From NCBI GenBank assembly GCA_900317105.1, contig ONFP01000017.1, positions 1 to 33,952 on the forward strand: DNA of 33,952 bases. Reading direction: 5' to 3'. Below, piece after piece: positions 16,633 through 24,339 of this stretch (within the stretch, counting starts at the first letter, position 1; every line of letters starts with the position of its first letter). The DNA is from an uncultured Succinatimonas sp. (lineage in GTDB: Bacteria; Pseudomonadota; Gammaproteobacteria; Enterobacterales; Succinivibrionaceae). Under the pieces are notes generated by a model. That model made no database searches. It had not been told where the DNA came from and saw nothing but the letters and a program-made list of their open reading frames with translations. The translations under genes were made by a program, and so were the position numbers.

Positions 16633-17313
16633 CTAATGTGATGTTTTCCTGATAATGTAATTACCACCTTTCTGAATCACACTAACCATCAGAAGGATCA
16701 CGACAATAGTAATGTAGGTAACATCTGTCTGTCCGCGCTGATGCCCGTAGCGGATTGCAAAATCTCCAAGGCCTCCGCCGCCGATTGCTCCCGCCATTGC
16801 AGTAAGACCGATTAGACTAATTGCAGTAATCTGAGAAACTCTTACCAATGCAGGAATACTCTCCTTAAGATAAACTCTGAAAATAATCCCCAGAGGAGAT
16901 GAGCCCATGGACTTTGCTGCTTCCACAAGCCCTTTATCAACATTTGACAAAGCGCTTTCAACCTGTCTTGAGAAGAAAGGTACCGTGCCCACTACCAGAG
17001 GAACAATAGCACCTGTAGTTCCGATTGCAGTGCCCACAATAAATCTTGAAAAAGGAATAAGAGCAGCAAGCAGAATCACAAAAGGAATTGAACGAAACAC
17101 ATTGATAAGTCGGTCTAAAATTCCAAATACACTCTTTTTCTCCAGAATTCCTCCCTGTTTTGTAACAATCAGAGTCACGCCAAGAATAATTCCAAGCAAG
17201 AATGCAATGCCGCCAGAAACAAGCATCATATACAGAGTCTGCAAGGTTGAAAGCCACAGTTCATCTAGCTTTGAGGCAACGTGAGGAAATAGAGTATTAA
17301 ATAAATCAGCCAT
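16633..17313 (-). CDS. metI: Methionine-type ABC transporter permease
   Basis: A 226-residue inner-membrane permease of the MetI family, matching the usual length of about 217. It has five hydrophobic segments, beginning near residues 22-50 (LYMMLVSGGIAFLLG), and the coupling-helix region EAAKSMGSSPLGII (EAA motif) that contacts the ATPase. It overlaps the end of metN by 8 nt, indicating translational coupling. Together with MetN and MetQ it forms the importer for L-methionine, and by family D-methionine and related compounds. Confidence 0.94.
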   Translation of the reverse strand: MADLFNTLFPHVASKLDELWLSTLQTLYMMLVSGGIAFLLGIILGVTLIVTKQGGILEKKSVFGILDRLINVFRSIPFVILLAALIPFSRFIVGTAIGTTGAIVPLVVGTVPFFSRQVESALSNVDKGLVEAAKSMGSSPLGIIFRVYLKESIPALVRVSQITAISLIGLTAMAGAIGGGGLGDFAIRYGHQRGQTDVTYITIVVILLMVSVIQKGGNYIIRKTSH

Positions 17314-18343
17314 TTTTCAGGACCTCCACATTTACATTCTTTGTGGCAATATAAATAAGTGCATTTTCAACATCCTCATAGCGGCCAGAGAGAATCCCCA
17401 CGGTACCGCCGATAGGAGAATTGTTTACGAGCTCCACATCCGCATAAAGAATGTTCATCTTCACATTGAAACGAGATGTCATTAAGGATATAAGCGGCTC
17501 AGAAACTCCAGGGCCCCTGTAGGATAATCTTACAAATTTCTCTCCAGGCTTAAGATCGCATAAAAGAGGATGCTCAAAGGAAAGATGCTCTGCTTTTGAA
17601 AGATTCGATGCTGCCTTTACAAAATTCTGGGTTATCTTTTCCTTAGGATTTGCGAAAACCTCAAATGTTGAGCCCTGTTCTACCAGGTGACCGTTCTCAA
17701 GTACAGCTACCCTGCAGCAAATGTCTTTAACCACAGCCATCTCATGAGTAATGATGACAATTGTGATTCCTAGCTCGGCATTAAGTTCCTTTAGAAGGCC
17801 TAAAATCTCGTGAGTAGTCTGAGGATCTAAAGCAGATGTAGCTTCATCACATAGCAGAACCTGTGGAGAGGAGGCCAATGCCCTGGCTATAGCAACACGC
17901 TGTTTCTGCCCTCCTGATAGCTCTGATGGATATGAATCAGCTTTACTTTCAAGATCAACTCGCCTTAAAAGCTCAATTGCTCTTTTTCGTTGTTCCTCTT
18001 TTTTAATTCCCTTGTGAGACAGAGGGTAGATTATATTTTCAAGCACGGTTCTTGAGGGCATCAGATTGAAATGCTGAAAAATCATACCGATACCAGATCT
18101 TGCTTCTCTAAGCTCTTTTGGAGACAAGGCTGTTAGATTAAGTCCATCTACGCTGACAATGCTTCCCTTATCCGGTATTTCCAGAAGATTGATACAACGT
18201 ACCAGAGTTGACTTTCCTGCGCCAGAAAAACCAATGATTCCAAAGATTTCACCTTTTTTTATTTCCAGTGACACATCATCCACTGCCTTAAAGGAAACGC
18301 CGTCACGTTCAAAGGTTTTTGAAACATGCTCAAGTTTTATCAT
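17306..18343 (-). CDS. metN: Methionine-type ABC transporter ATPase
   Basis: A 345-residue ABC ATPase with Walker A GFSGAGKST, signature LSGGQKQRVAIARAL, Walker B VLLCDEATSALD and the switch His in VIITHEM. The C-terminal 80 residues match the NIL domain that in MetN binds methionine and inhibits transport when the amino acid is abundant inside the cell. Length and layout match E. coli MetN (343). It lies downstream of metQ, separated by a terminator-like hairpin, and overlaps metI. The NIL domain makes an amino-acid substrate likely. Confidence 0.95.
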   Translation of the reverse strand: MIKLEHVSKTFERDGVSFKAVDDVSLEIKKGEIFGIIGFSGAGKSTLVRCINLLEIPDKGSIVSVDGLNLTALSPKELREARSGIGMIFQHFNLMPSRTVLENIIYPLSHKGIKKEEQRKRAIELLRRVDLESKADSYPSELSGGQKQRVAIARALASSPQVLLCDEATSALDPQTTHEILGLLKELNAELGITIVIITHEMAVVKDICCRVAVLENGHLVEQGSTFEVFANPKEKITQNFVKAASNLSKAEHLSFEHPLLCDLKPGEKFVRLSYRGPGVSEPLISLMTSRFNVKMNILYADVELVNNSPIGGTVGILSGRYEDVENALIYIATKNVNVEVLKNG

Positions 18344-18385
18344 CTATCTTACCTATCACTTATTTTTATGCAGTTATCTAGCAGC

Positions 18386-18425
18386 TAAAAAGAACTCTTT
18401 ATCTGCGGAAGCAGGATAAAGAGTT
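18386..18425 (-). terminator. Intercistronic terminator between metQ and metN
   Basis: AACTCTTTATC (18393-18403) pairs with GATAAAGAGTT (18415-18425), extended by TGC/GCA with one bulged base, closing a GNRA-type tetraloop (TTCC on the transcribed minus strand). On the minus strand the stem is followed by CTTTTT. It sits 10 nt after the metQ stop, so it should cut off part of the transcripts before metN-metI. Confidence 0.8.
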
Positions 18426-18434
18426 AAAGTCTGC

Positions 18435-19253
18435 TTAATAGTTGAATACAGGAACCTCTCCTCCGTGATACAGCTCCTTGATGATTTCAGCTGTTTCCTT
18501 AGTCTGATATGCAGCGATAATCTTTTTGAACAGCGGATTATCCTTATTATCAGAACGGGCGGCAATTATATTGATGTAAGGATTATCAAGATCAACCTTG
18601 CCTACACCGTCAGAGAAAATTGGATCAGTAGTTGGATTCAGATCATTGTCTACAGCATAATTTGAATTGATAATGGCTGCTGCAACATCAGGAAGAAGAC
18701 TAGGTGTATTTCCGGCATCTACTTCATAAATCTGGATGTTCCTAGGATTTTCGGTTATATCACGTACAGTTGGAATATAGCCCTTTGAAGGATCAAGCTT
18801 GATAATACCAGCGAGTTCCAGAACCTTAAGAGCACGACCGCCATTGGTTGGATCATTAGGTATAGCGATGGTATCTCCATCTTTAAGTTCACTTACGTTT
18901 TTAATCTTTTTTGAATAAAGACCTAAAGGAGAGATGATGGTATTGGCAATAGGCTCAATCTTATAGTCATGAGCTTCAACATCTGCTTTGAGATAGGCCA
19001 CGTGCTGGAAGGCGTTAAGATCAATTTCACCGTCATTAAGCGCACGGTTAGGCAGAGTATAATCAGCAAACTTGACTAAGGTAAGGTTTACACCTTCATT
19101 TTTAAGTCTCTTTACAACATCTTCCCATGCCTCGTTATGTTCTCCTACTACGCCAAGTTTGACTTCATTAGGTTCATCAGCAAAAGCTGCAGAAGCAGTA
19201 AAGAAAGTTAATCCAACAAATGCTGCGGTCAGAAGATTCTTAATATTTTTCAT
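18435..19253 (-). CDS. metQ: Periplasmic methionine-type binding protein
   Basis: A 272-residue NLPA-family binding protein. The start at 19253 gives MKNIKNLLTAAFVGL with an AAAGGAAC Shine-Dalgarno; an in-frame ATG at 19304 adds a polar extension and is rejected. The signal peptide ends SAAFA before DEP, a type I site. There is no lipobox Cys, unlike most MetQ lipoproteins, so the protein should be soluble in the periplasm. The NLPA core (KLGVVGEHNEAWEDV, DLNAFQHVAYLKADV, PNDPTNGGRALKVLE) is complete. It follows the intact oxidoreductase and precedes metN. The substrate is presumed to be methionine or a related amino acid. Confidence 0.93.
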   Translation of the reverse strand: MKNIKNLLTAAFVGLTFFTASAAFADEPNEVKLGVVGEHNEAWEDVVKRLKNEGVNLTLVKFADYTLPNRALNDGEIDLNAFQHVAYLKADVEAHDYKIEPIANTIISPLGLYSKKIKNVSELKDGDTIAIPNDPTNGGRALKVLELAGIIKLDPSKGYIPTVRDITENPRNIQIYEVDAGNTPSLLPDVAAAIINSNYAVDNDLNPTTDPIFSDGVGKVDLDNPYINIIAARSDNKDNPLFKKIIAAYQTKETAEIIKELYHGGEVPVFNY

Positions 19254-19304
19254 AATATGTTCCTTTTGTTTATTCAGCTGGTTAATGACTTTTATATACG
19301 ACAA

Positions 19305-20639
19305 TCAGAGTTCAGAGCCTGCATATAAATCCTTGTATTTAAGGAAGGCTGTTGCACCTAGTGTACGCAGAGGCTCTGGAGGCAGATAGCTTGGATGATA
19401 GGCTCGCTTTATATAATCAAGTTCACTACTATCTCTATGTTGAATTAGATCAGCAAGATAGGTTCCAAGAATTGCAGCTCTGGTAACGCCAGTGCCATCC
19501 GAGGTAACACCTGCATAGATATTTTTGGCAACCTCACCGAACAGTGGTCTGGTATTTCCGGTAAAGGAAATCAAACCTCCGTACTTGTATTCAAACTCAA
19601 CATTTTCAAGTTCAGGGAAGCGTCTTATAAAAGCTCTCCTTAGGAAGAAATCAGAGCGGTCAAATTTCTTCTGGGAAATATTTAGATTAGTTGCAAAATC
19701 AATGTCGGTTCGAACAAATATTCGATGATCCGGAGTAAATCTTAAAGTTGCACCTGATGGATGAGTTGCGGTTATTCCCCATGGACGGACATTTTTAAAG
19801 TTCTCAAGTTCACCATCTTTAAGCTCACGCGTTAGAGCACCATAGCTATGAATTGCGGCAACATTTGAGGCAGAAGCGAATCCAAAACGACTTAAAAATG
19901 CATTTACAGTAAGGATAACCTGTCTTGTTACAATCTCTCTGCCGTCAGAGAGAATTACCTTTGGAATCGCCCCATCTTCAACCTGCGCAACTTTAGTGTT
20001 TTCAAATACGGACACATTTGAAGGCAAAGCTGTAGCAAGGCCTCTTATAACCTCTGATGGATTGTTTAGGATTGTATCCTTTACATAAATGGCATCTTTA
20101 TAGAAGGAAGTTCCTAATCTTGATGAAAGCTCATCTCCCTTAAGACGTTCATAGCCTAAACCAAGTCTTTGCAGATGACCTTCCAGAGCATCCAGAGCTG
20201 CAACATTTCTCTTTTCACGTACAGCCTTATACATGCCGTCCTGTCGCCATTCAAACTCAAGCTTGCTCTGTTCCCTTATCTTTTCAATACGGGAAACCAC
20301 GGTTTTGTTTAAATGAAGAAGCCATCTCTGATCATCCAGGGTGAAATGATCAAAGCCAATCAGAGCTTTAGCAACCTGAGCAATAGTTACAAAGCCTGCA
20401 TTTCTGCCAGAGCTGTAATAACCTACAGGAAGAGCATCAAGCAGAGCTATTTTTGCTGAAGGATTATTCTCTGATAGTCTAAAGGCTGCGCTAACTCCGC
20501 CAAAACCGGCACCAACTACTACATAGTCATAATTGTTTTTTATTTCCGATGGATCTGTAAACTTATGTTCCTTGTATTTTGATAGTTCATACCATGGATT
20601 TACCCCTGATCCTTCAGGGAAACTTGAAGTTCTATACAT
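19305..20639 (-). CDS. FAD-dependent amino-acid/amine oxidoreductase (DAO superfamily)
   Basis: A 444-residue flavoprotein. It starts MYRTSSFPEGSG, with the FAD dinucleotide motif VVVGAGFGGVSAAFRL at about residues 40-55, the SSGRNAGF segment near 75-82, and the C-terminal FAD-contact motif DGTGVTRAA. The layout resembles gamma-glutamylputrescine oxidase (PuuB), sarcosine oxidase and D-amino-acid dehydrogenase relatives, which oxidise C-N bonds of amines and amino acids. The exact substrate cannot be read from sequence. It has no signal peptide, so it is cytoplasmic or peripheral. It heads the operon with metQNI, which implies it works on something the importer brings in, such as D-methionine or an N-methylated amino acid (inference). 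AGGGAG lies 8 nt before the ATG. Confidence 0.92.
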   Translation of the reverse strand: MYRTSSFPEGSGVNPWYELSKYKEHKFTDPSEIKNNYDYVVVGAGFGGVSAAFRLSENNPSAKIALLDALPVGYYSSGRNAGFVTIAQVAKALIGFDHFTLDDQRWLLHLNKTVVSRIEKIREQSKLEFEWRQDGMYKAVREKRNVAALDALEGHLQRLGLGYERLKGDELSSRLGTSFYKDAIYVKDTILNNPSEVIRGLATALPSNVSVFENTKVAQVEDGAIPKVILSDGREIVTRQVILTVNAFLSRFGFASASNVAAIHSYGALTRELKDGELENFKNVRPWGITATHPSGATLRFTPDHRIFVRTDIDFATNLNISQKKFDRSDFFLRRAFIRRFPELENVEFEYKYGGLISFTGNTRPLFGEVAKNIYAGVTSDGTGVTRAAILGTYLADLIQHRDSSELDYIKRAYHPSYLPPEPLRTLGATAFLKYKDLYAGSEL

Positions 20640-20739
20640 ACATTTCTCCCTAATACGCCTTCAACATAAACGGCGTCAGACGAATGAACTAGATCTAACT
20701 TTTTGAAATTATTAAAAGTAAATAAAACTGGAGAGAGAC

Positions 20740-20747
20740 AGACGTCT
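20740..20747. promoter_or_regulatory. MetJ-box-like octamer
   Basis: AGACGTCT at 20740-20747 is a perfect single copy of the MetJ operator unit, about 100 nt upstream of the oxidase-metQNI operon. MetJ usually needs two or more adjacent units, and the neighbouring octamers match poorly. A TAATAAT-like -10 downstream on the minus strand would put it close to a -35. Function is suggested by context only. Confidence 0.35.
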
Positions 20748-20862
20748 ACATTCGGGAACAGCAAAGATGAGAACAGGATAGTAAGGTTCCTGACAGGAAA
20801 AATATGGAGAGTGAAAAAATATTCCGATTAGGTTTGTTTTTTCTTGATACAACAGCAGACAT
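20746..20862 (-). CDS. Possible 38-residue leader peptide
   Basis: A short frame with a good Shine-Dalgarno (GAGG, 8 nt before ATG). It encodes a basic N-terminus (MSAVVSRKNKPNR), a hydrophobic stretch (IFSLSIFFLSGTLLS) and a Cys-rich end CSHLCCSRM, stopping at TAG inside the MetJ-like octamer. It lies about 105 nt upstream of the oxidase-metQNI operon. It might be a leader peptide sensing sulfur amino acids through its Cys and Met codons, or a small membrane protein. No terminator/antiterminator pair was found downstream. It could equally be chance. Confidence 0.3.
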   Translation of the reverse strand: MSAVVSRKNKPNRNIFSLSIFFLSGTLLSCSHLCCSRM

Positions 20863-21348
20863 TTTTATTTCCTCAAAAATTCTCTATTTTTGATTTTATT
20901 TGGAGCAGGATTTCTTCCTGAATCCTTATACAAACGTTTAGCTTACGTTTATGTTTATTATGGCATAGAAAATTTACTTTTCTAATACTATTTTCTGATA
21001 AACAGTTATAGACAATAACTATAACAGCGCACTGAATGAAGGAAAGCTTTATACAACACAGATTGTCTTCCGTGATCTTTAGAATGCACCATTAGGAAGC
21101 AAAATAGAAAGAGTCTAATACCGCAGGAGAAAGGAAAAAACATTCTTAGTATTAAAGAAAAAAATCAAATAAGGAAAAATAATCTCTTTTTTAAGGTCTT
21201 TAATTGATAGTTTTATAAAAAATTTTTCATCTTTCTTGTATAATAACGAGACGAAAATCAAAGATTTTTTTTGCTTAGAAAAAAACTTTGATAAAGAGTT
21301 TACTTTAAATAGAAAGAACAAATTAAGACATAGAGGGACTATCACAAA
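20863..21348. other. Intergenic region between the oxidase operon and glk
   Basis: An AT-rich divergent promoter region. It holds an inverted repeat AGTTAT/ATAACT (21004-21009, 21015-21020), a LacI/PurR-like core AAACGTTT (20932-20939), and a TATAAT -10 box (21239-21244) about 105 nt before glk. A 76-codon minus-strand frame at 21115-21345 is Phe/Lys-rich low-complexity and overlaps the glk promoter, so it is not called. Confidence 0.5.
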
Positions 21349-22326
21349 ATGGAGCAGCTTAACGGTGTAGCCTTAGTAGGAGACGTTGGCGGTACCAACG
21401 CACGTCTTGCATTAGTTAACTTAGCAGACGGAACCTTATCAAATACCAAGGTATACTCATCTGTTGACAACGACTCACTTGAGAAGGTTATTATCAAATA
21501 CAGAGAAGAAACTGGTGCTGTATTTGATTCAGCATGTATCGCAATCGCAACCATGCTGAACGGTGATCATGTAAAGATGACCAATAACCCATGGGAATTC
21601 TCAATTTCAGAGATGAAGAAGAACCTGAATCTTGAAAAACTAATCTTCATCAATGACTTCACTGCAATGTCTATGAGCGTTACCGCAATCAAGACCGAGG
21701 ATATGGTTCAGATCGGTGGTGAAGAAATCGTCGAAAAAGCTCCTAAGGCAATCTACGGTGCCGGTACCGGTCTGGGTGTCGGTTACCTGATCTATGCTGA
21801 AGGCAAGTGGATTCCTCTTCCAACTGAAGGTGGTCACGTTGATATCGCTGTTCAGTCTGACAGAGATGACTCAATTCTAAAGGTTCTACGTAAGAAGTTT
21901 GACCACGTATCAGGAGAGCGTCTACTATCAGGTCAAGGCCTAGTTAACACCTATCAGGCTATAGCAGAACTGAATGGTCATGAAGTTAAGGATCTTGTTC
22001 CTGCTGATGTTACCGGTGGTGCTTTTGCTGAGGATCCAGATCCAGACTGCAAAGAAACTATTGATATGTTCTGTAAGCTAATGGGTTCTTTCGGAGGAAA
22101 CCTTGCTCTGAACATTCTTGCAAAAGGCGGTGTTTATATTGCCGGCGGTATCGTTCCTAGATTCATCGACTACTTCAAGAAATCAGAATTCCGTAACGAG
22201 TTCGAATCAAAGGGTCGTTTCAACCACGCATTAAACAAGATTCCTGTATACGTAATTTCTCAGGGAGATGCTGGTTTACTAGGCGCAGGTGCTTATGTTC
22301 GTCAGGAACTGGGTGCTAAGTTATAA
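21349..22326 (+). CDS. glk: Glucokinase
   Basis: ATP-dependent glucose phosphorylation in the cytoplasm. It has 325 residues against 321 in E. coli Glk. The N-terminal phosphate-binding GDVGGTNARLALV, FINDFTAMSMSV with the catalytic Asp, GAGTGLGVGYL, and the sugar-binding PTEGGHVD are present, and the C-terminal VYIAGGIVPR motif completes the ASKHA fold. This is the proteobacterial Glk type, not the ROK type. GAGGG lies 11 nt before the ATG. The gene is monocistronic with a strong terminator. Confidence 0.96.
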   Translation: MEQLNGVALVGDVGGTNARLALVNLADGTLSNTKVYSSVDNDSLEKVIIKYREETGAVFDSACIAIATMLNGDHVKMTNNPWEFSISEMKKNLNLEKLIFINDFTAMSMSVTAIKTEDMVQIGGEEIVEKAPKAIYGAGTGLGVGYLIYAEGKWIPLPTEGGHVDIAVQSDRDDSILKVLRKKFDHVSGERLLSGQGLVNTYQAIAELNGHEVKDLVPADVTGGAFAEDPDPDCKETIDMFCKLMGSFGGNLALNILAKGGVYIAGGIVPRFIDYFKKSEFRNEFESKGRFNHALNKIPVYVISQGDAGLLGAGAYVRQELGAKL

Positions 22327-22346
22327 TCCAGACTACGGATTGACTC

Positions 22347-22373
22347 AAGGGGGAGCAAAAAGCTCCCCCTTTT
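22347..22373 (+). terminator. Terminator after glk
   Basis: AAGGGGGAGC (22347-22356) pairs perfectly with GCTCCCCCTT (22362-22371) over a five-A loop and is followed by T bases. Confidence 0.92.
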
Positions 22374-22416
22374 CGTTTCTGAAAAAAGCTTTTCTTAAAC
22401 AATAACAGATTAGTTT

Positions 22417-23259
22417 CTAACCAAAAAATTCAAGAATATTCTCAGCTATTTCTCGACAGCATGATTCCAGTGCAAAATGACCGCTATTAACGCCTATAAC
22501 CTTTGCATTTGGAACATCTCTTTTGAAAGACTTTGCGCCTTCAAAAATAAAGGAAGGATCATTCTGTCCCCAGATTGCTAAAAGCTTAGGCTGGTGCTCT
22601 CTTAGATATTCCTGAAACTTTGGATAGAGTTTGACATTAGTCTGATAATCAAAAATAAGGTCTGACTGCTTCTCTGCATAGTCGTCTATTGTATTTGCAT
22701 AATAAATATCAAGACAATAACCATCTGGCACAACAGTATCTGGTTCGGTACCAAATGTATACTGACCTTTTACTGTTTCAAAAGAAAAGGCTGATTTATA
22801 CTGTTCTCTAAGTTCTTTGGTTGGATTTTGCCAGTACTGAGCTCTAGCCTCCCATTTCCTGCCAAGTCCTTCTTCATAAACATTACCGTTCTGACTTACA
22901 ATTCCAAGTATTTTTTCAGGATGACGCATCGCGATTCTAAAGCCGATTGGCGCACCGTAATCAAACACATACATATAGAACTTTTCAAGATTTAAAGCTT
23001 CGATAAATCCATCAACATAGTTTGTTAGGTTTTCAAATGTATACTTAAAACTGTCTCTAGAAGGAGCATCAGATTGTCCAAAGCCAATCAGATCTGGTGC
23101 AATAACAAGAAATTTCTCTTCAAGCATTTTCATCAGATCACGATACATATGACTTGATGAAGGAAAGCCATGTATCAGAAGAAATACAGGTTTATCAGCA
23201 AAACCAGATTCACGATAAAAAATCTTTAATCCATTTACTTCAATGTGCTGAACTTTCAT
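22417..23259 (-). CDS. Alpha/beta hydrolase, epoxide hydrolase / dehalogenase-like
   Basis: A 280-residue alpha/beta-hydrolase. The oxyanion motif HGFPSSS lies near residue 30. The nucleophile elbow is VFDYGAP near residue 115, so the nucleophile is Asp rather than Ser, as in haloalkane dehalogenases and epoxide hydrolases. The acid is probably in WGQNDP (near 231) and the catalytic His in NSGHFALE (near 263). A cap domain fills residues about 140-210. No signal peptide is present, so it is cytoplasmic. It is transcribed divergently from a LysR regulator with two palindromic boxes between them, a classic regulator-target pair. The natural substrate is unknown. Confidence 0.9.
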   Translation of the reverse strand: MKVQHIEVNGLKIFYRESGFADKPVFLLIHGFPSSSHMYRDLMKMLEEKFLVIAPDLIGFGQSDAPSRDSFKYTFENLTNYVDGFIEALNLEKFYMYVFDYGAPIGFRIAMRHPEKILGIVSQNGNVYEEGLGRKWEARAQYWQNPTKELREQYKSAFSFETVKGQYTFGTEPDTVVPDGYCLDIYYANTIDDYAEKQSDLIFDYQTNVKLYPKFQEYLREHQPKLLAIWGQNDPSFIFEGAKSFKRDVPNAKVIGVNSGHFALESCCREIAENILEFFG

Positions 23260-23313
23260 TCTCTACTCCACAAAAGAAACTTATTTGCTACGAGAAATAA
23301 TAAGCTTATTTGC

Positions 23314-23330
23314 TATCTTTATCAAAGATA
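23314..23330. promoter_or_regulatory. Candidate LysR operator, box 1
   Basis: TATCTTT (23314-23320) and AAAGATA (23324-23330) form a perfect palindrome with a 3-nt centre that fits the T-N11-A LysR rule. It overlaps the second copy of an 11-bp direct repeat CTTATTTGCTA (23280-23290, 23305-23315). Confidence 0.55.
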
Positions 23331-23346
23331 ACAAAATAGTTTTGTC

Positions 23347-23363
23347 ATATCTATTTGAGATAT
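23347..23363. promoter_or_regulatory. Candidate LysR operator, box 2
   Basis: ATATCT (23347-23352) and AGATAT (23358-23363) flank a 5-nt centre, again with T-N11-A. Its centre is 33 bp from that of box 1, about three helical turns, so both can face the same side of the DNA. Confidence 0.55.
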
Positions 23364-23410
23364 AGTATAATTAATATCAAAAAATAATTCTCAATAAGAA
23401 AGGCAAAGCT

Positions 23411-24277
23411 ATGGAAATCTCAACCTTAAAAATGTTCGTAAAAGTTGCAGAACTTAAAAGCTTTTCAAAAGCCGCTACAGCGATGGATATTGCTCAATCA
23501 TACGTATCAACAAGAATTCATCAGTATGAAAAAGAATTAGGTACAGAACTATTCATACGACATAACAAGGGAGTTGAGTTGTCTGCTCAGGGAATAATCT
23601 TTCTTGACTATGCAAAAAGAATCTTAAGAATGGTGGATGAAGCAGAAAATATATTCAGCAAAAATTCAAATACAGGCCTGCTGAGAATCAGTACTATGCA
23701 ATCAACTGCACAGACATATCTTCCTGCAATATTAAGTGAATTTCATAAACATTTCCCTGAATATAAGCTGAAAATCAGCACCTCAAATGCAGCAATGAAT
23801 ATTGAAAAATTATTCAGATATGAAGCTGAATTTGTTTATGTAGCAGGATCAATCGACTCAAATGATATTTCTTCAGTAAAGCTTACTGATGAAAAACTCG
23901 TACTTATATCCAATCAGAAAATTAATGACTTACGAGGATTTTTGTCTGCAGGAAATATTACTCTATTAGCATTTCCTTCTGGTTGTGCATATAGAAAACA
24001 GACAGAGAAATGGCTAGAAGCTCAAAATATAACTATAAATAATTTAGTTGAATGTGATTCCATTCCTGCAATCCTGTCATCAGTCACTGCTGGAATGGGA
24101 TGTTCAGTTCTTCCAAGTCATTTAGTTAATGACCATATTAAAAATGGATATGTCTACGCAAATGAACTTCCACGGAAATTCAGCAATATTCCATTAAATT
24201 TGTGTTACAGAAAGGATATGAAACTTAATGAAGGAATGAAACAATTCATCGAAATCAACAAAAAAAATATAAGATAA
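23411..24277 (+). CDS. LysR-family transcriptional regulator
   Basis: A 288-residue regulator. The N-terminal winged helix-turn-helix spans about residues 1-60 (FVKVAELKSFSKAATAMDIAQS, ending in ELFIRHNKGVELSAQG). The C-terminal periplasmic-binding-like effector domain runs from about 90 to 280. An AAAGG Shine-Dalgarno precedes the ATG. It probably controls the divergent hydrolase gene, and itself, through the two palindromes at 23314-23363. The effector is unknown. Convergent with the SLC13 gene, sharing a bidirectional terminator. Confidence 0.93.
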   Translation: MEISTLKMFVKVAELKSFSKAATAMDIAQSYVSTRIHQYEKELGTELFIRHNKGVELSAQGIIFLDYAKRILRMVDEAENIFSKNSNTGLLRISTMQSTAQTYLPAILSEFHKHFPEYKLKISTSNAAMNIEKLFRYEAEFVYVAGSIDSNDISSVKLTDEKLVLISNQKINDLRGFLSAGNITLLAFPSGCAYRKQTEKWLEAQNITINNLVECDSIPAILSSVTAGMGCSVLPSHLVNDHIKNGYVYANELPRKFSNIPLNLCYRKDMKLNEGMKQFIEINKKNIR

Positions 24278-24283
24278 AAAAAT

Positions 24284-24316
24284 AAAGGGGAAGCTGAAAA
24301 AATCTTCCCCTTTTGT
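24284..24316. terminator. Bidirectional terminator between the lysR-type gene and SLC13 gene
   Basis: AAAGGGGAAG (24284-24293) pairs with CTTCCCCTTT (24304-24313) over a 10-nt loop. T-runs follow on both strands, serving both convergent genes. Confidence 0.9.
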
Positions 24317-24339
24317 TAGTTTTTATGGAATTCTTTTTT

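Noticed and set aside
20930-20941. PurR-like site around AAACGTTT
   Set aside because: Only the central eight bases match; the flanking positions of the PurR consensus do not.
21115-21345. 76-codon minus-strand frame upstream of glk
   Set aside because: Low-complexity Phe/Lys/Leu composition from AT-rich DNA, and it overlaps the glk promoter region.
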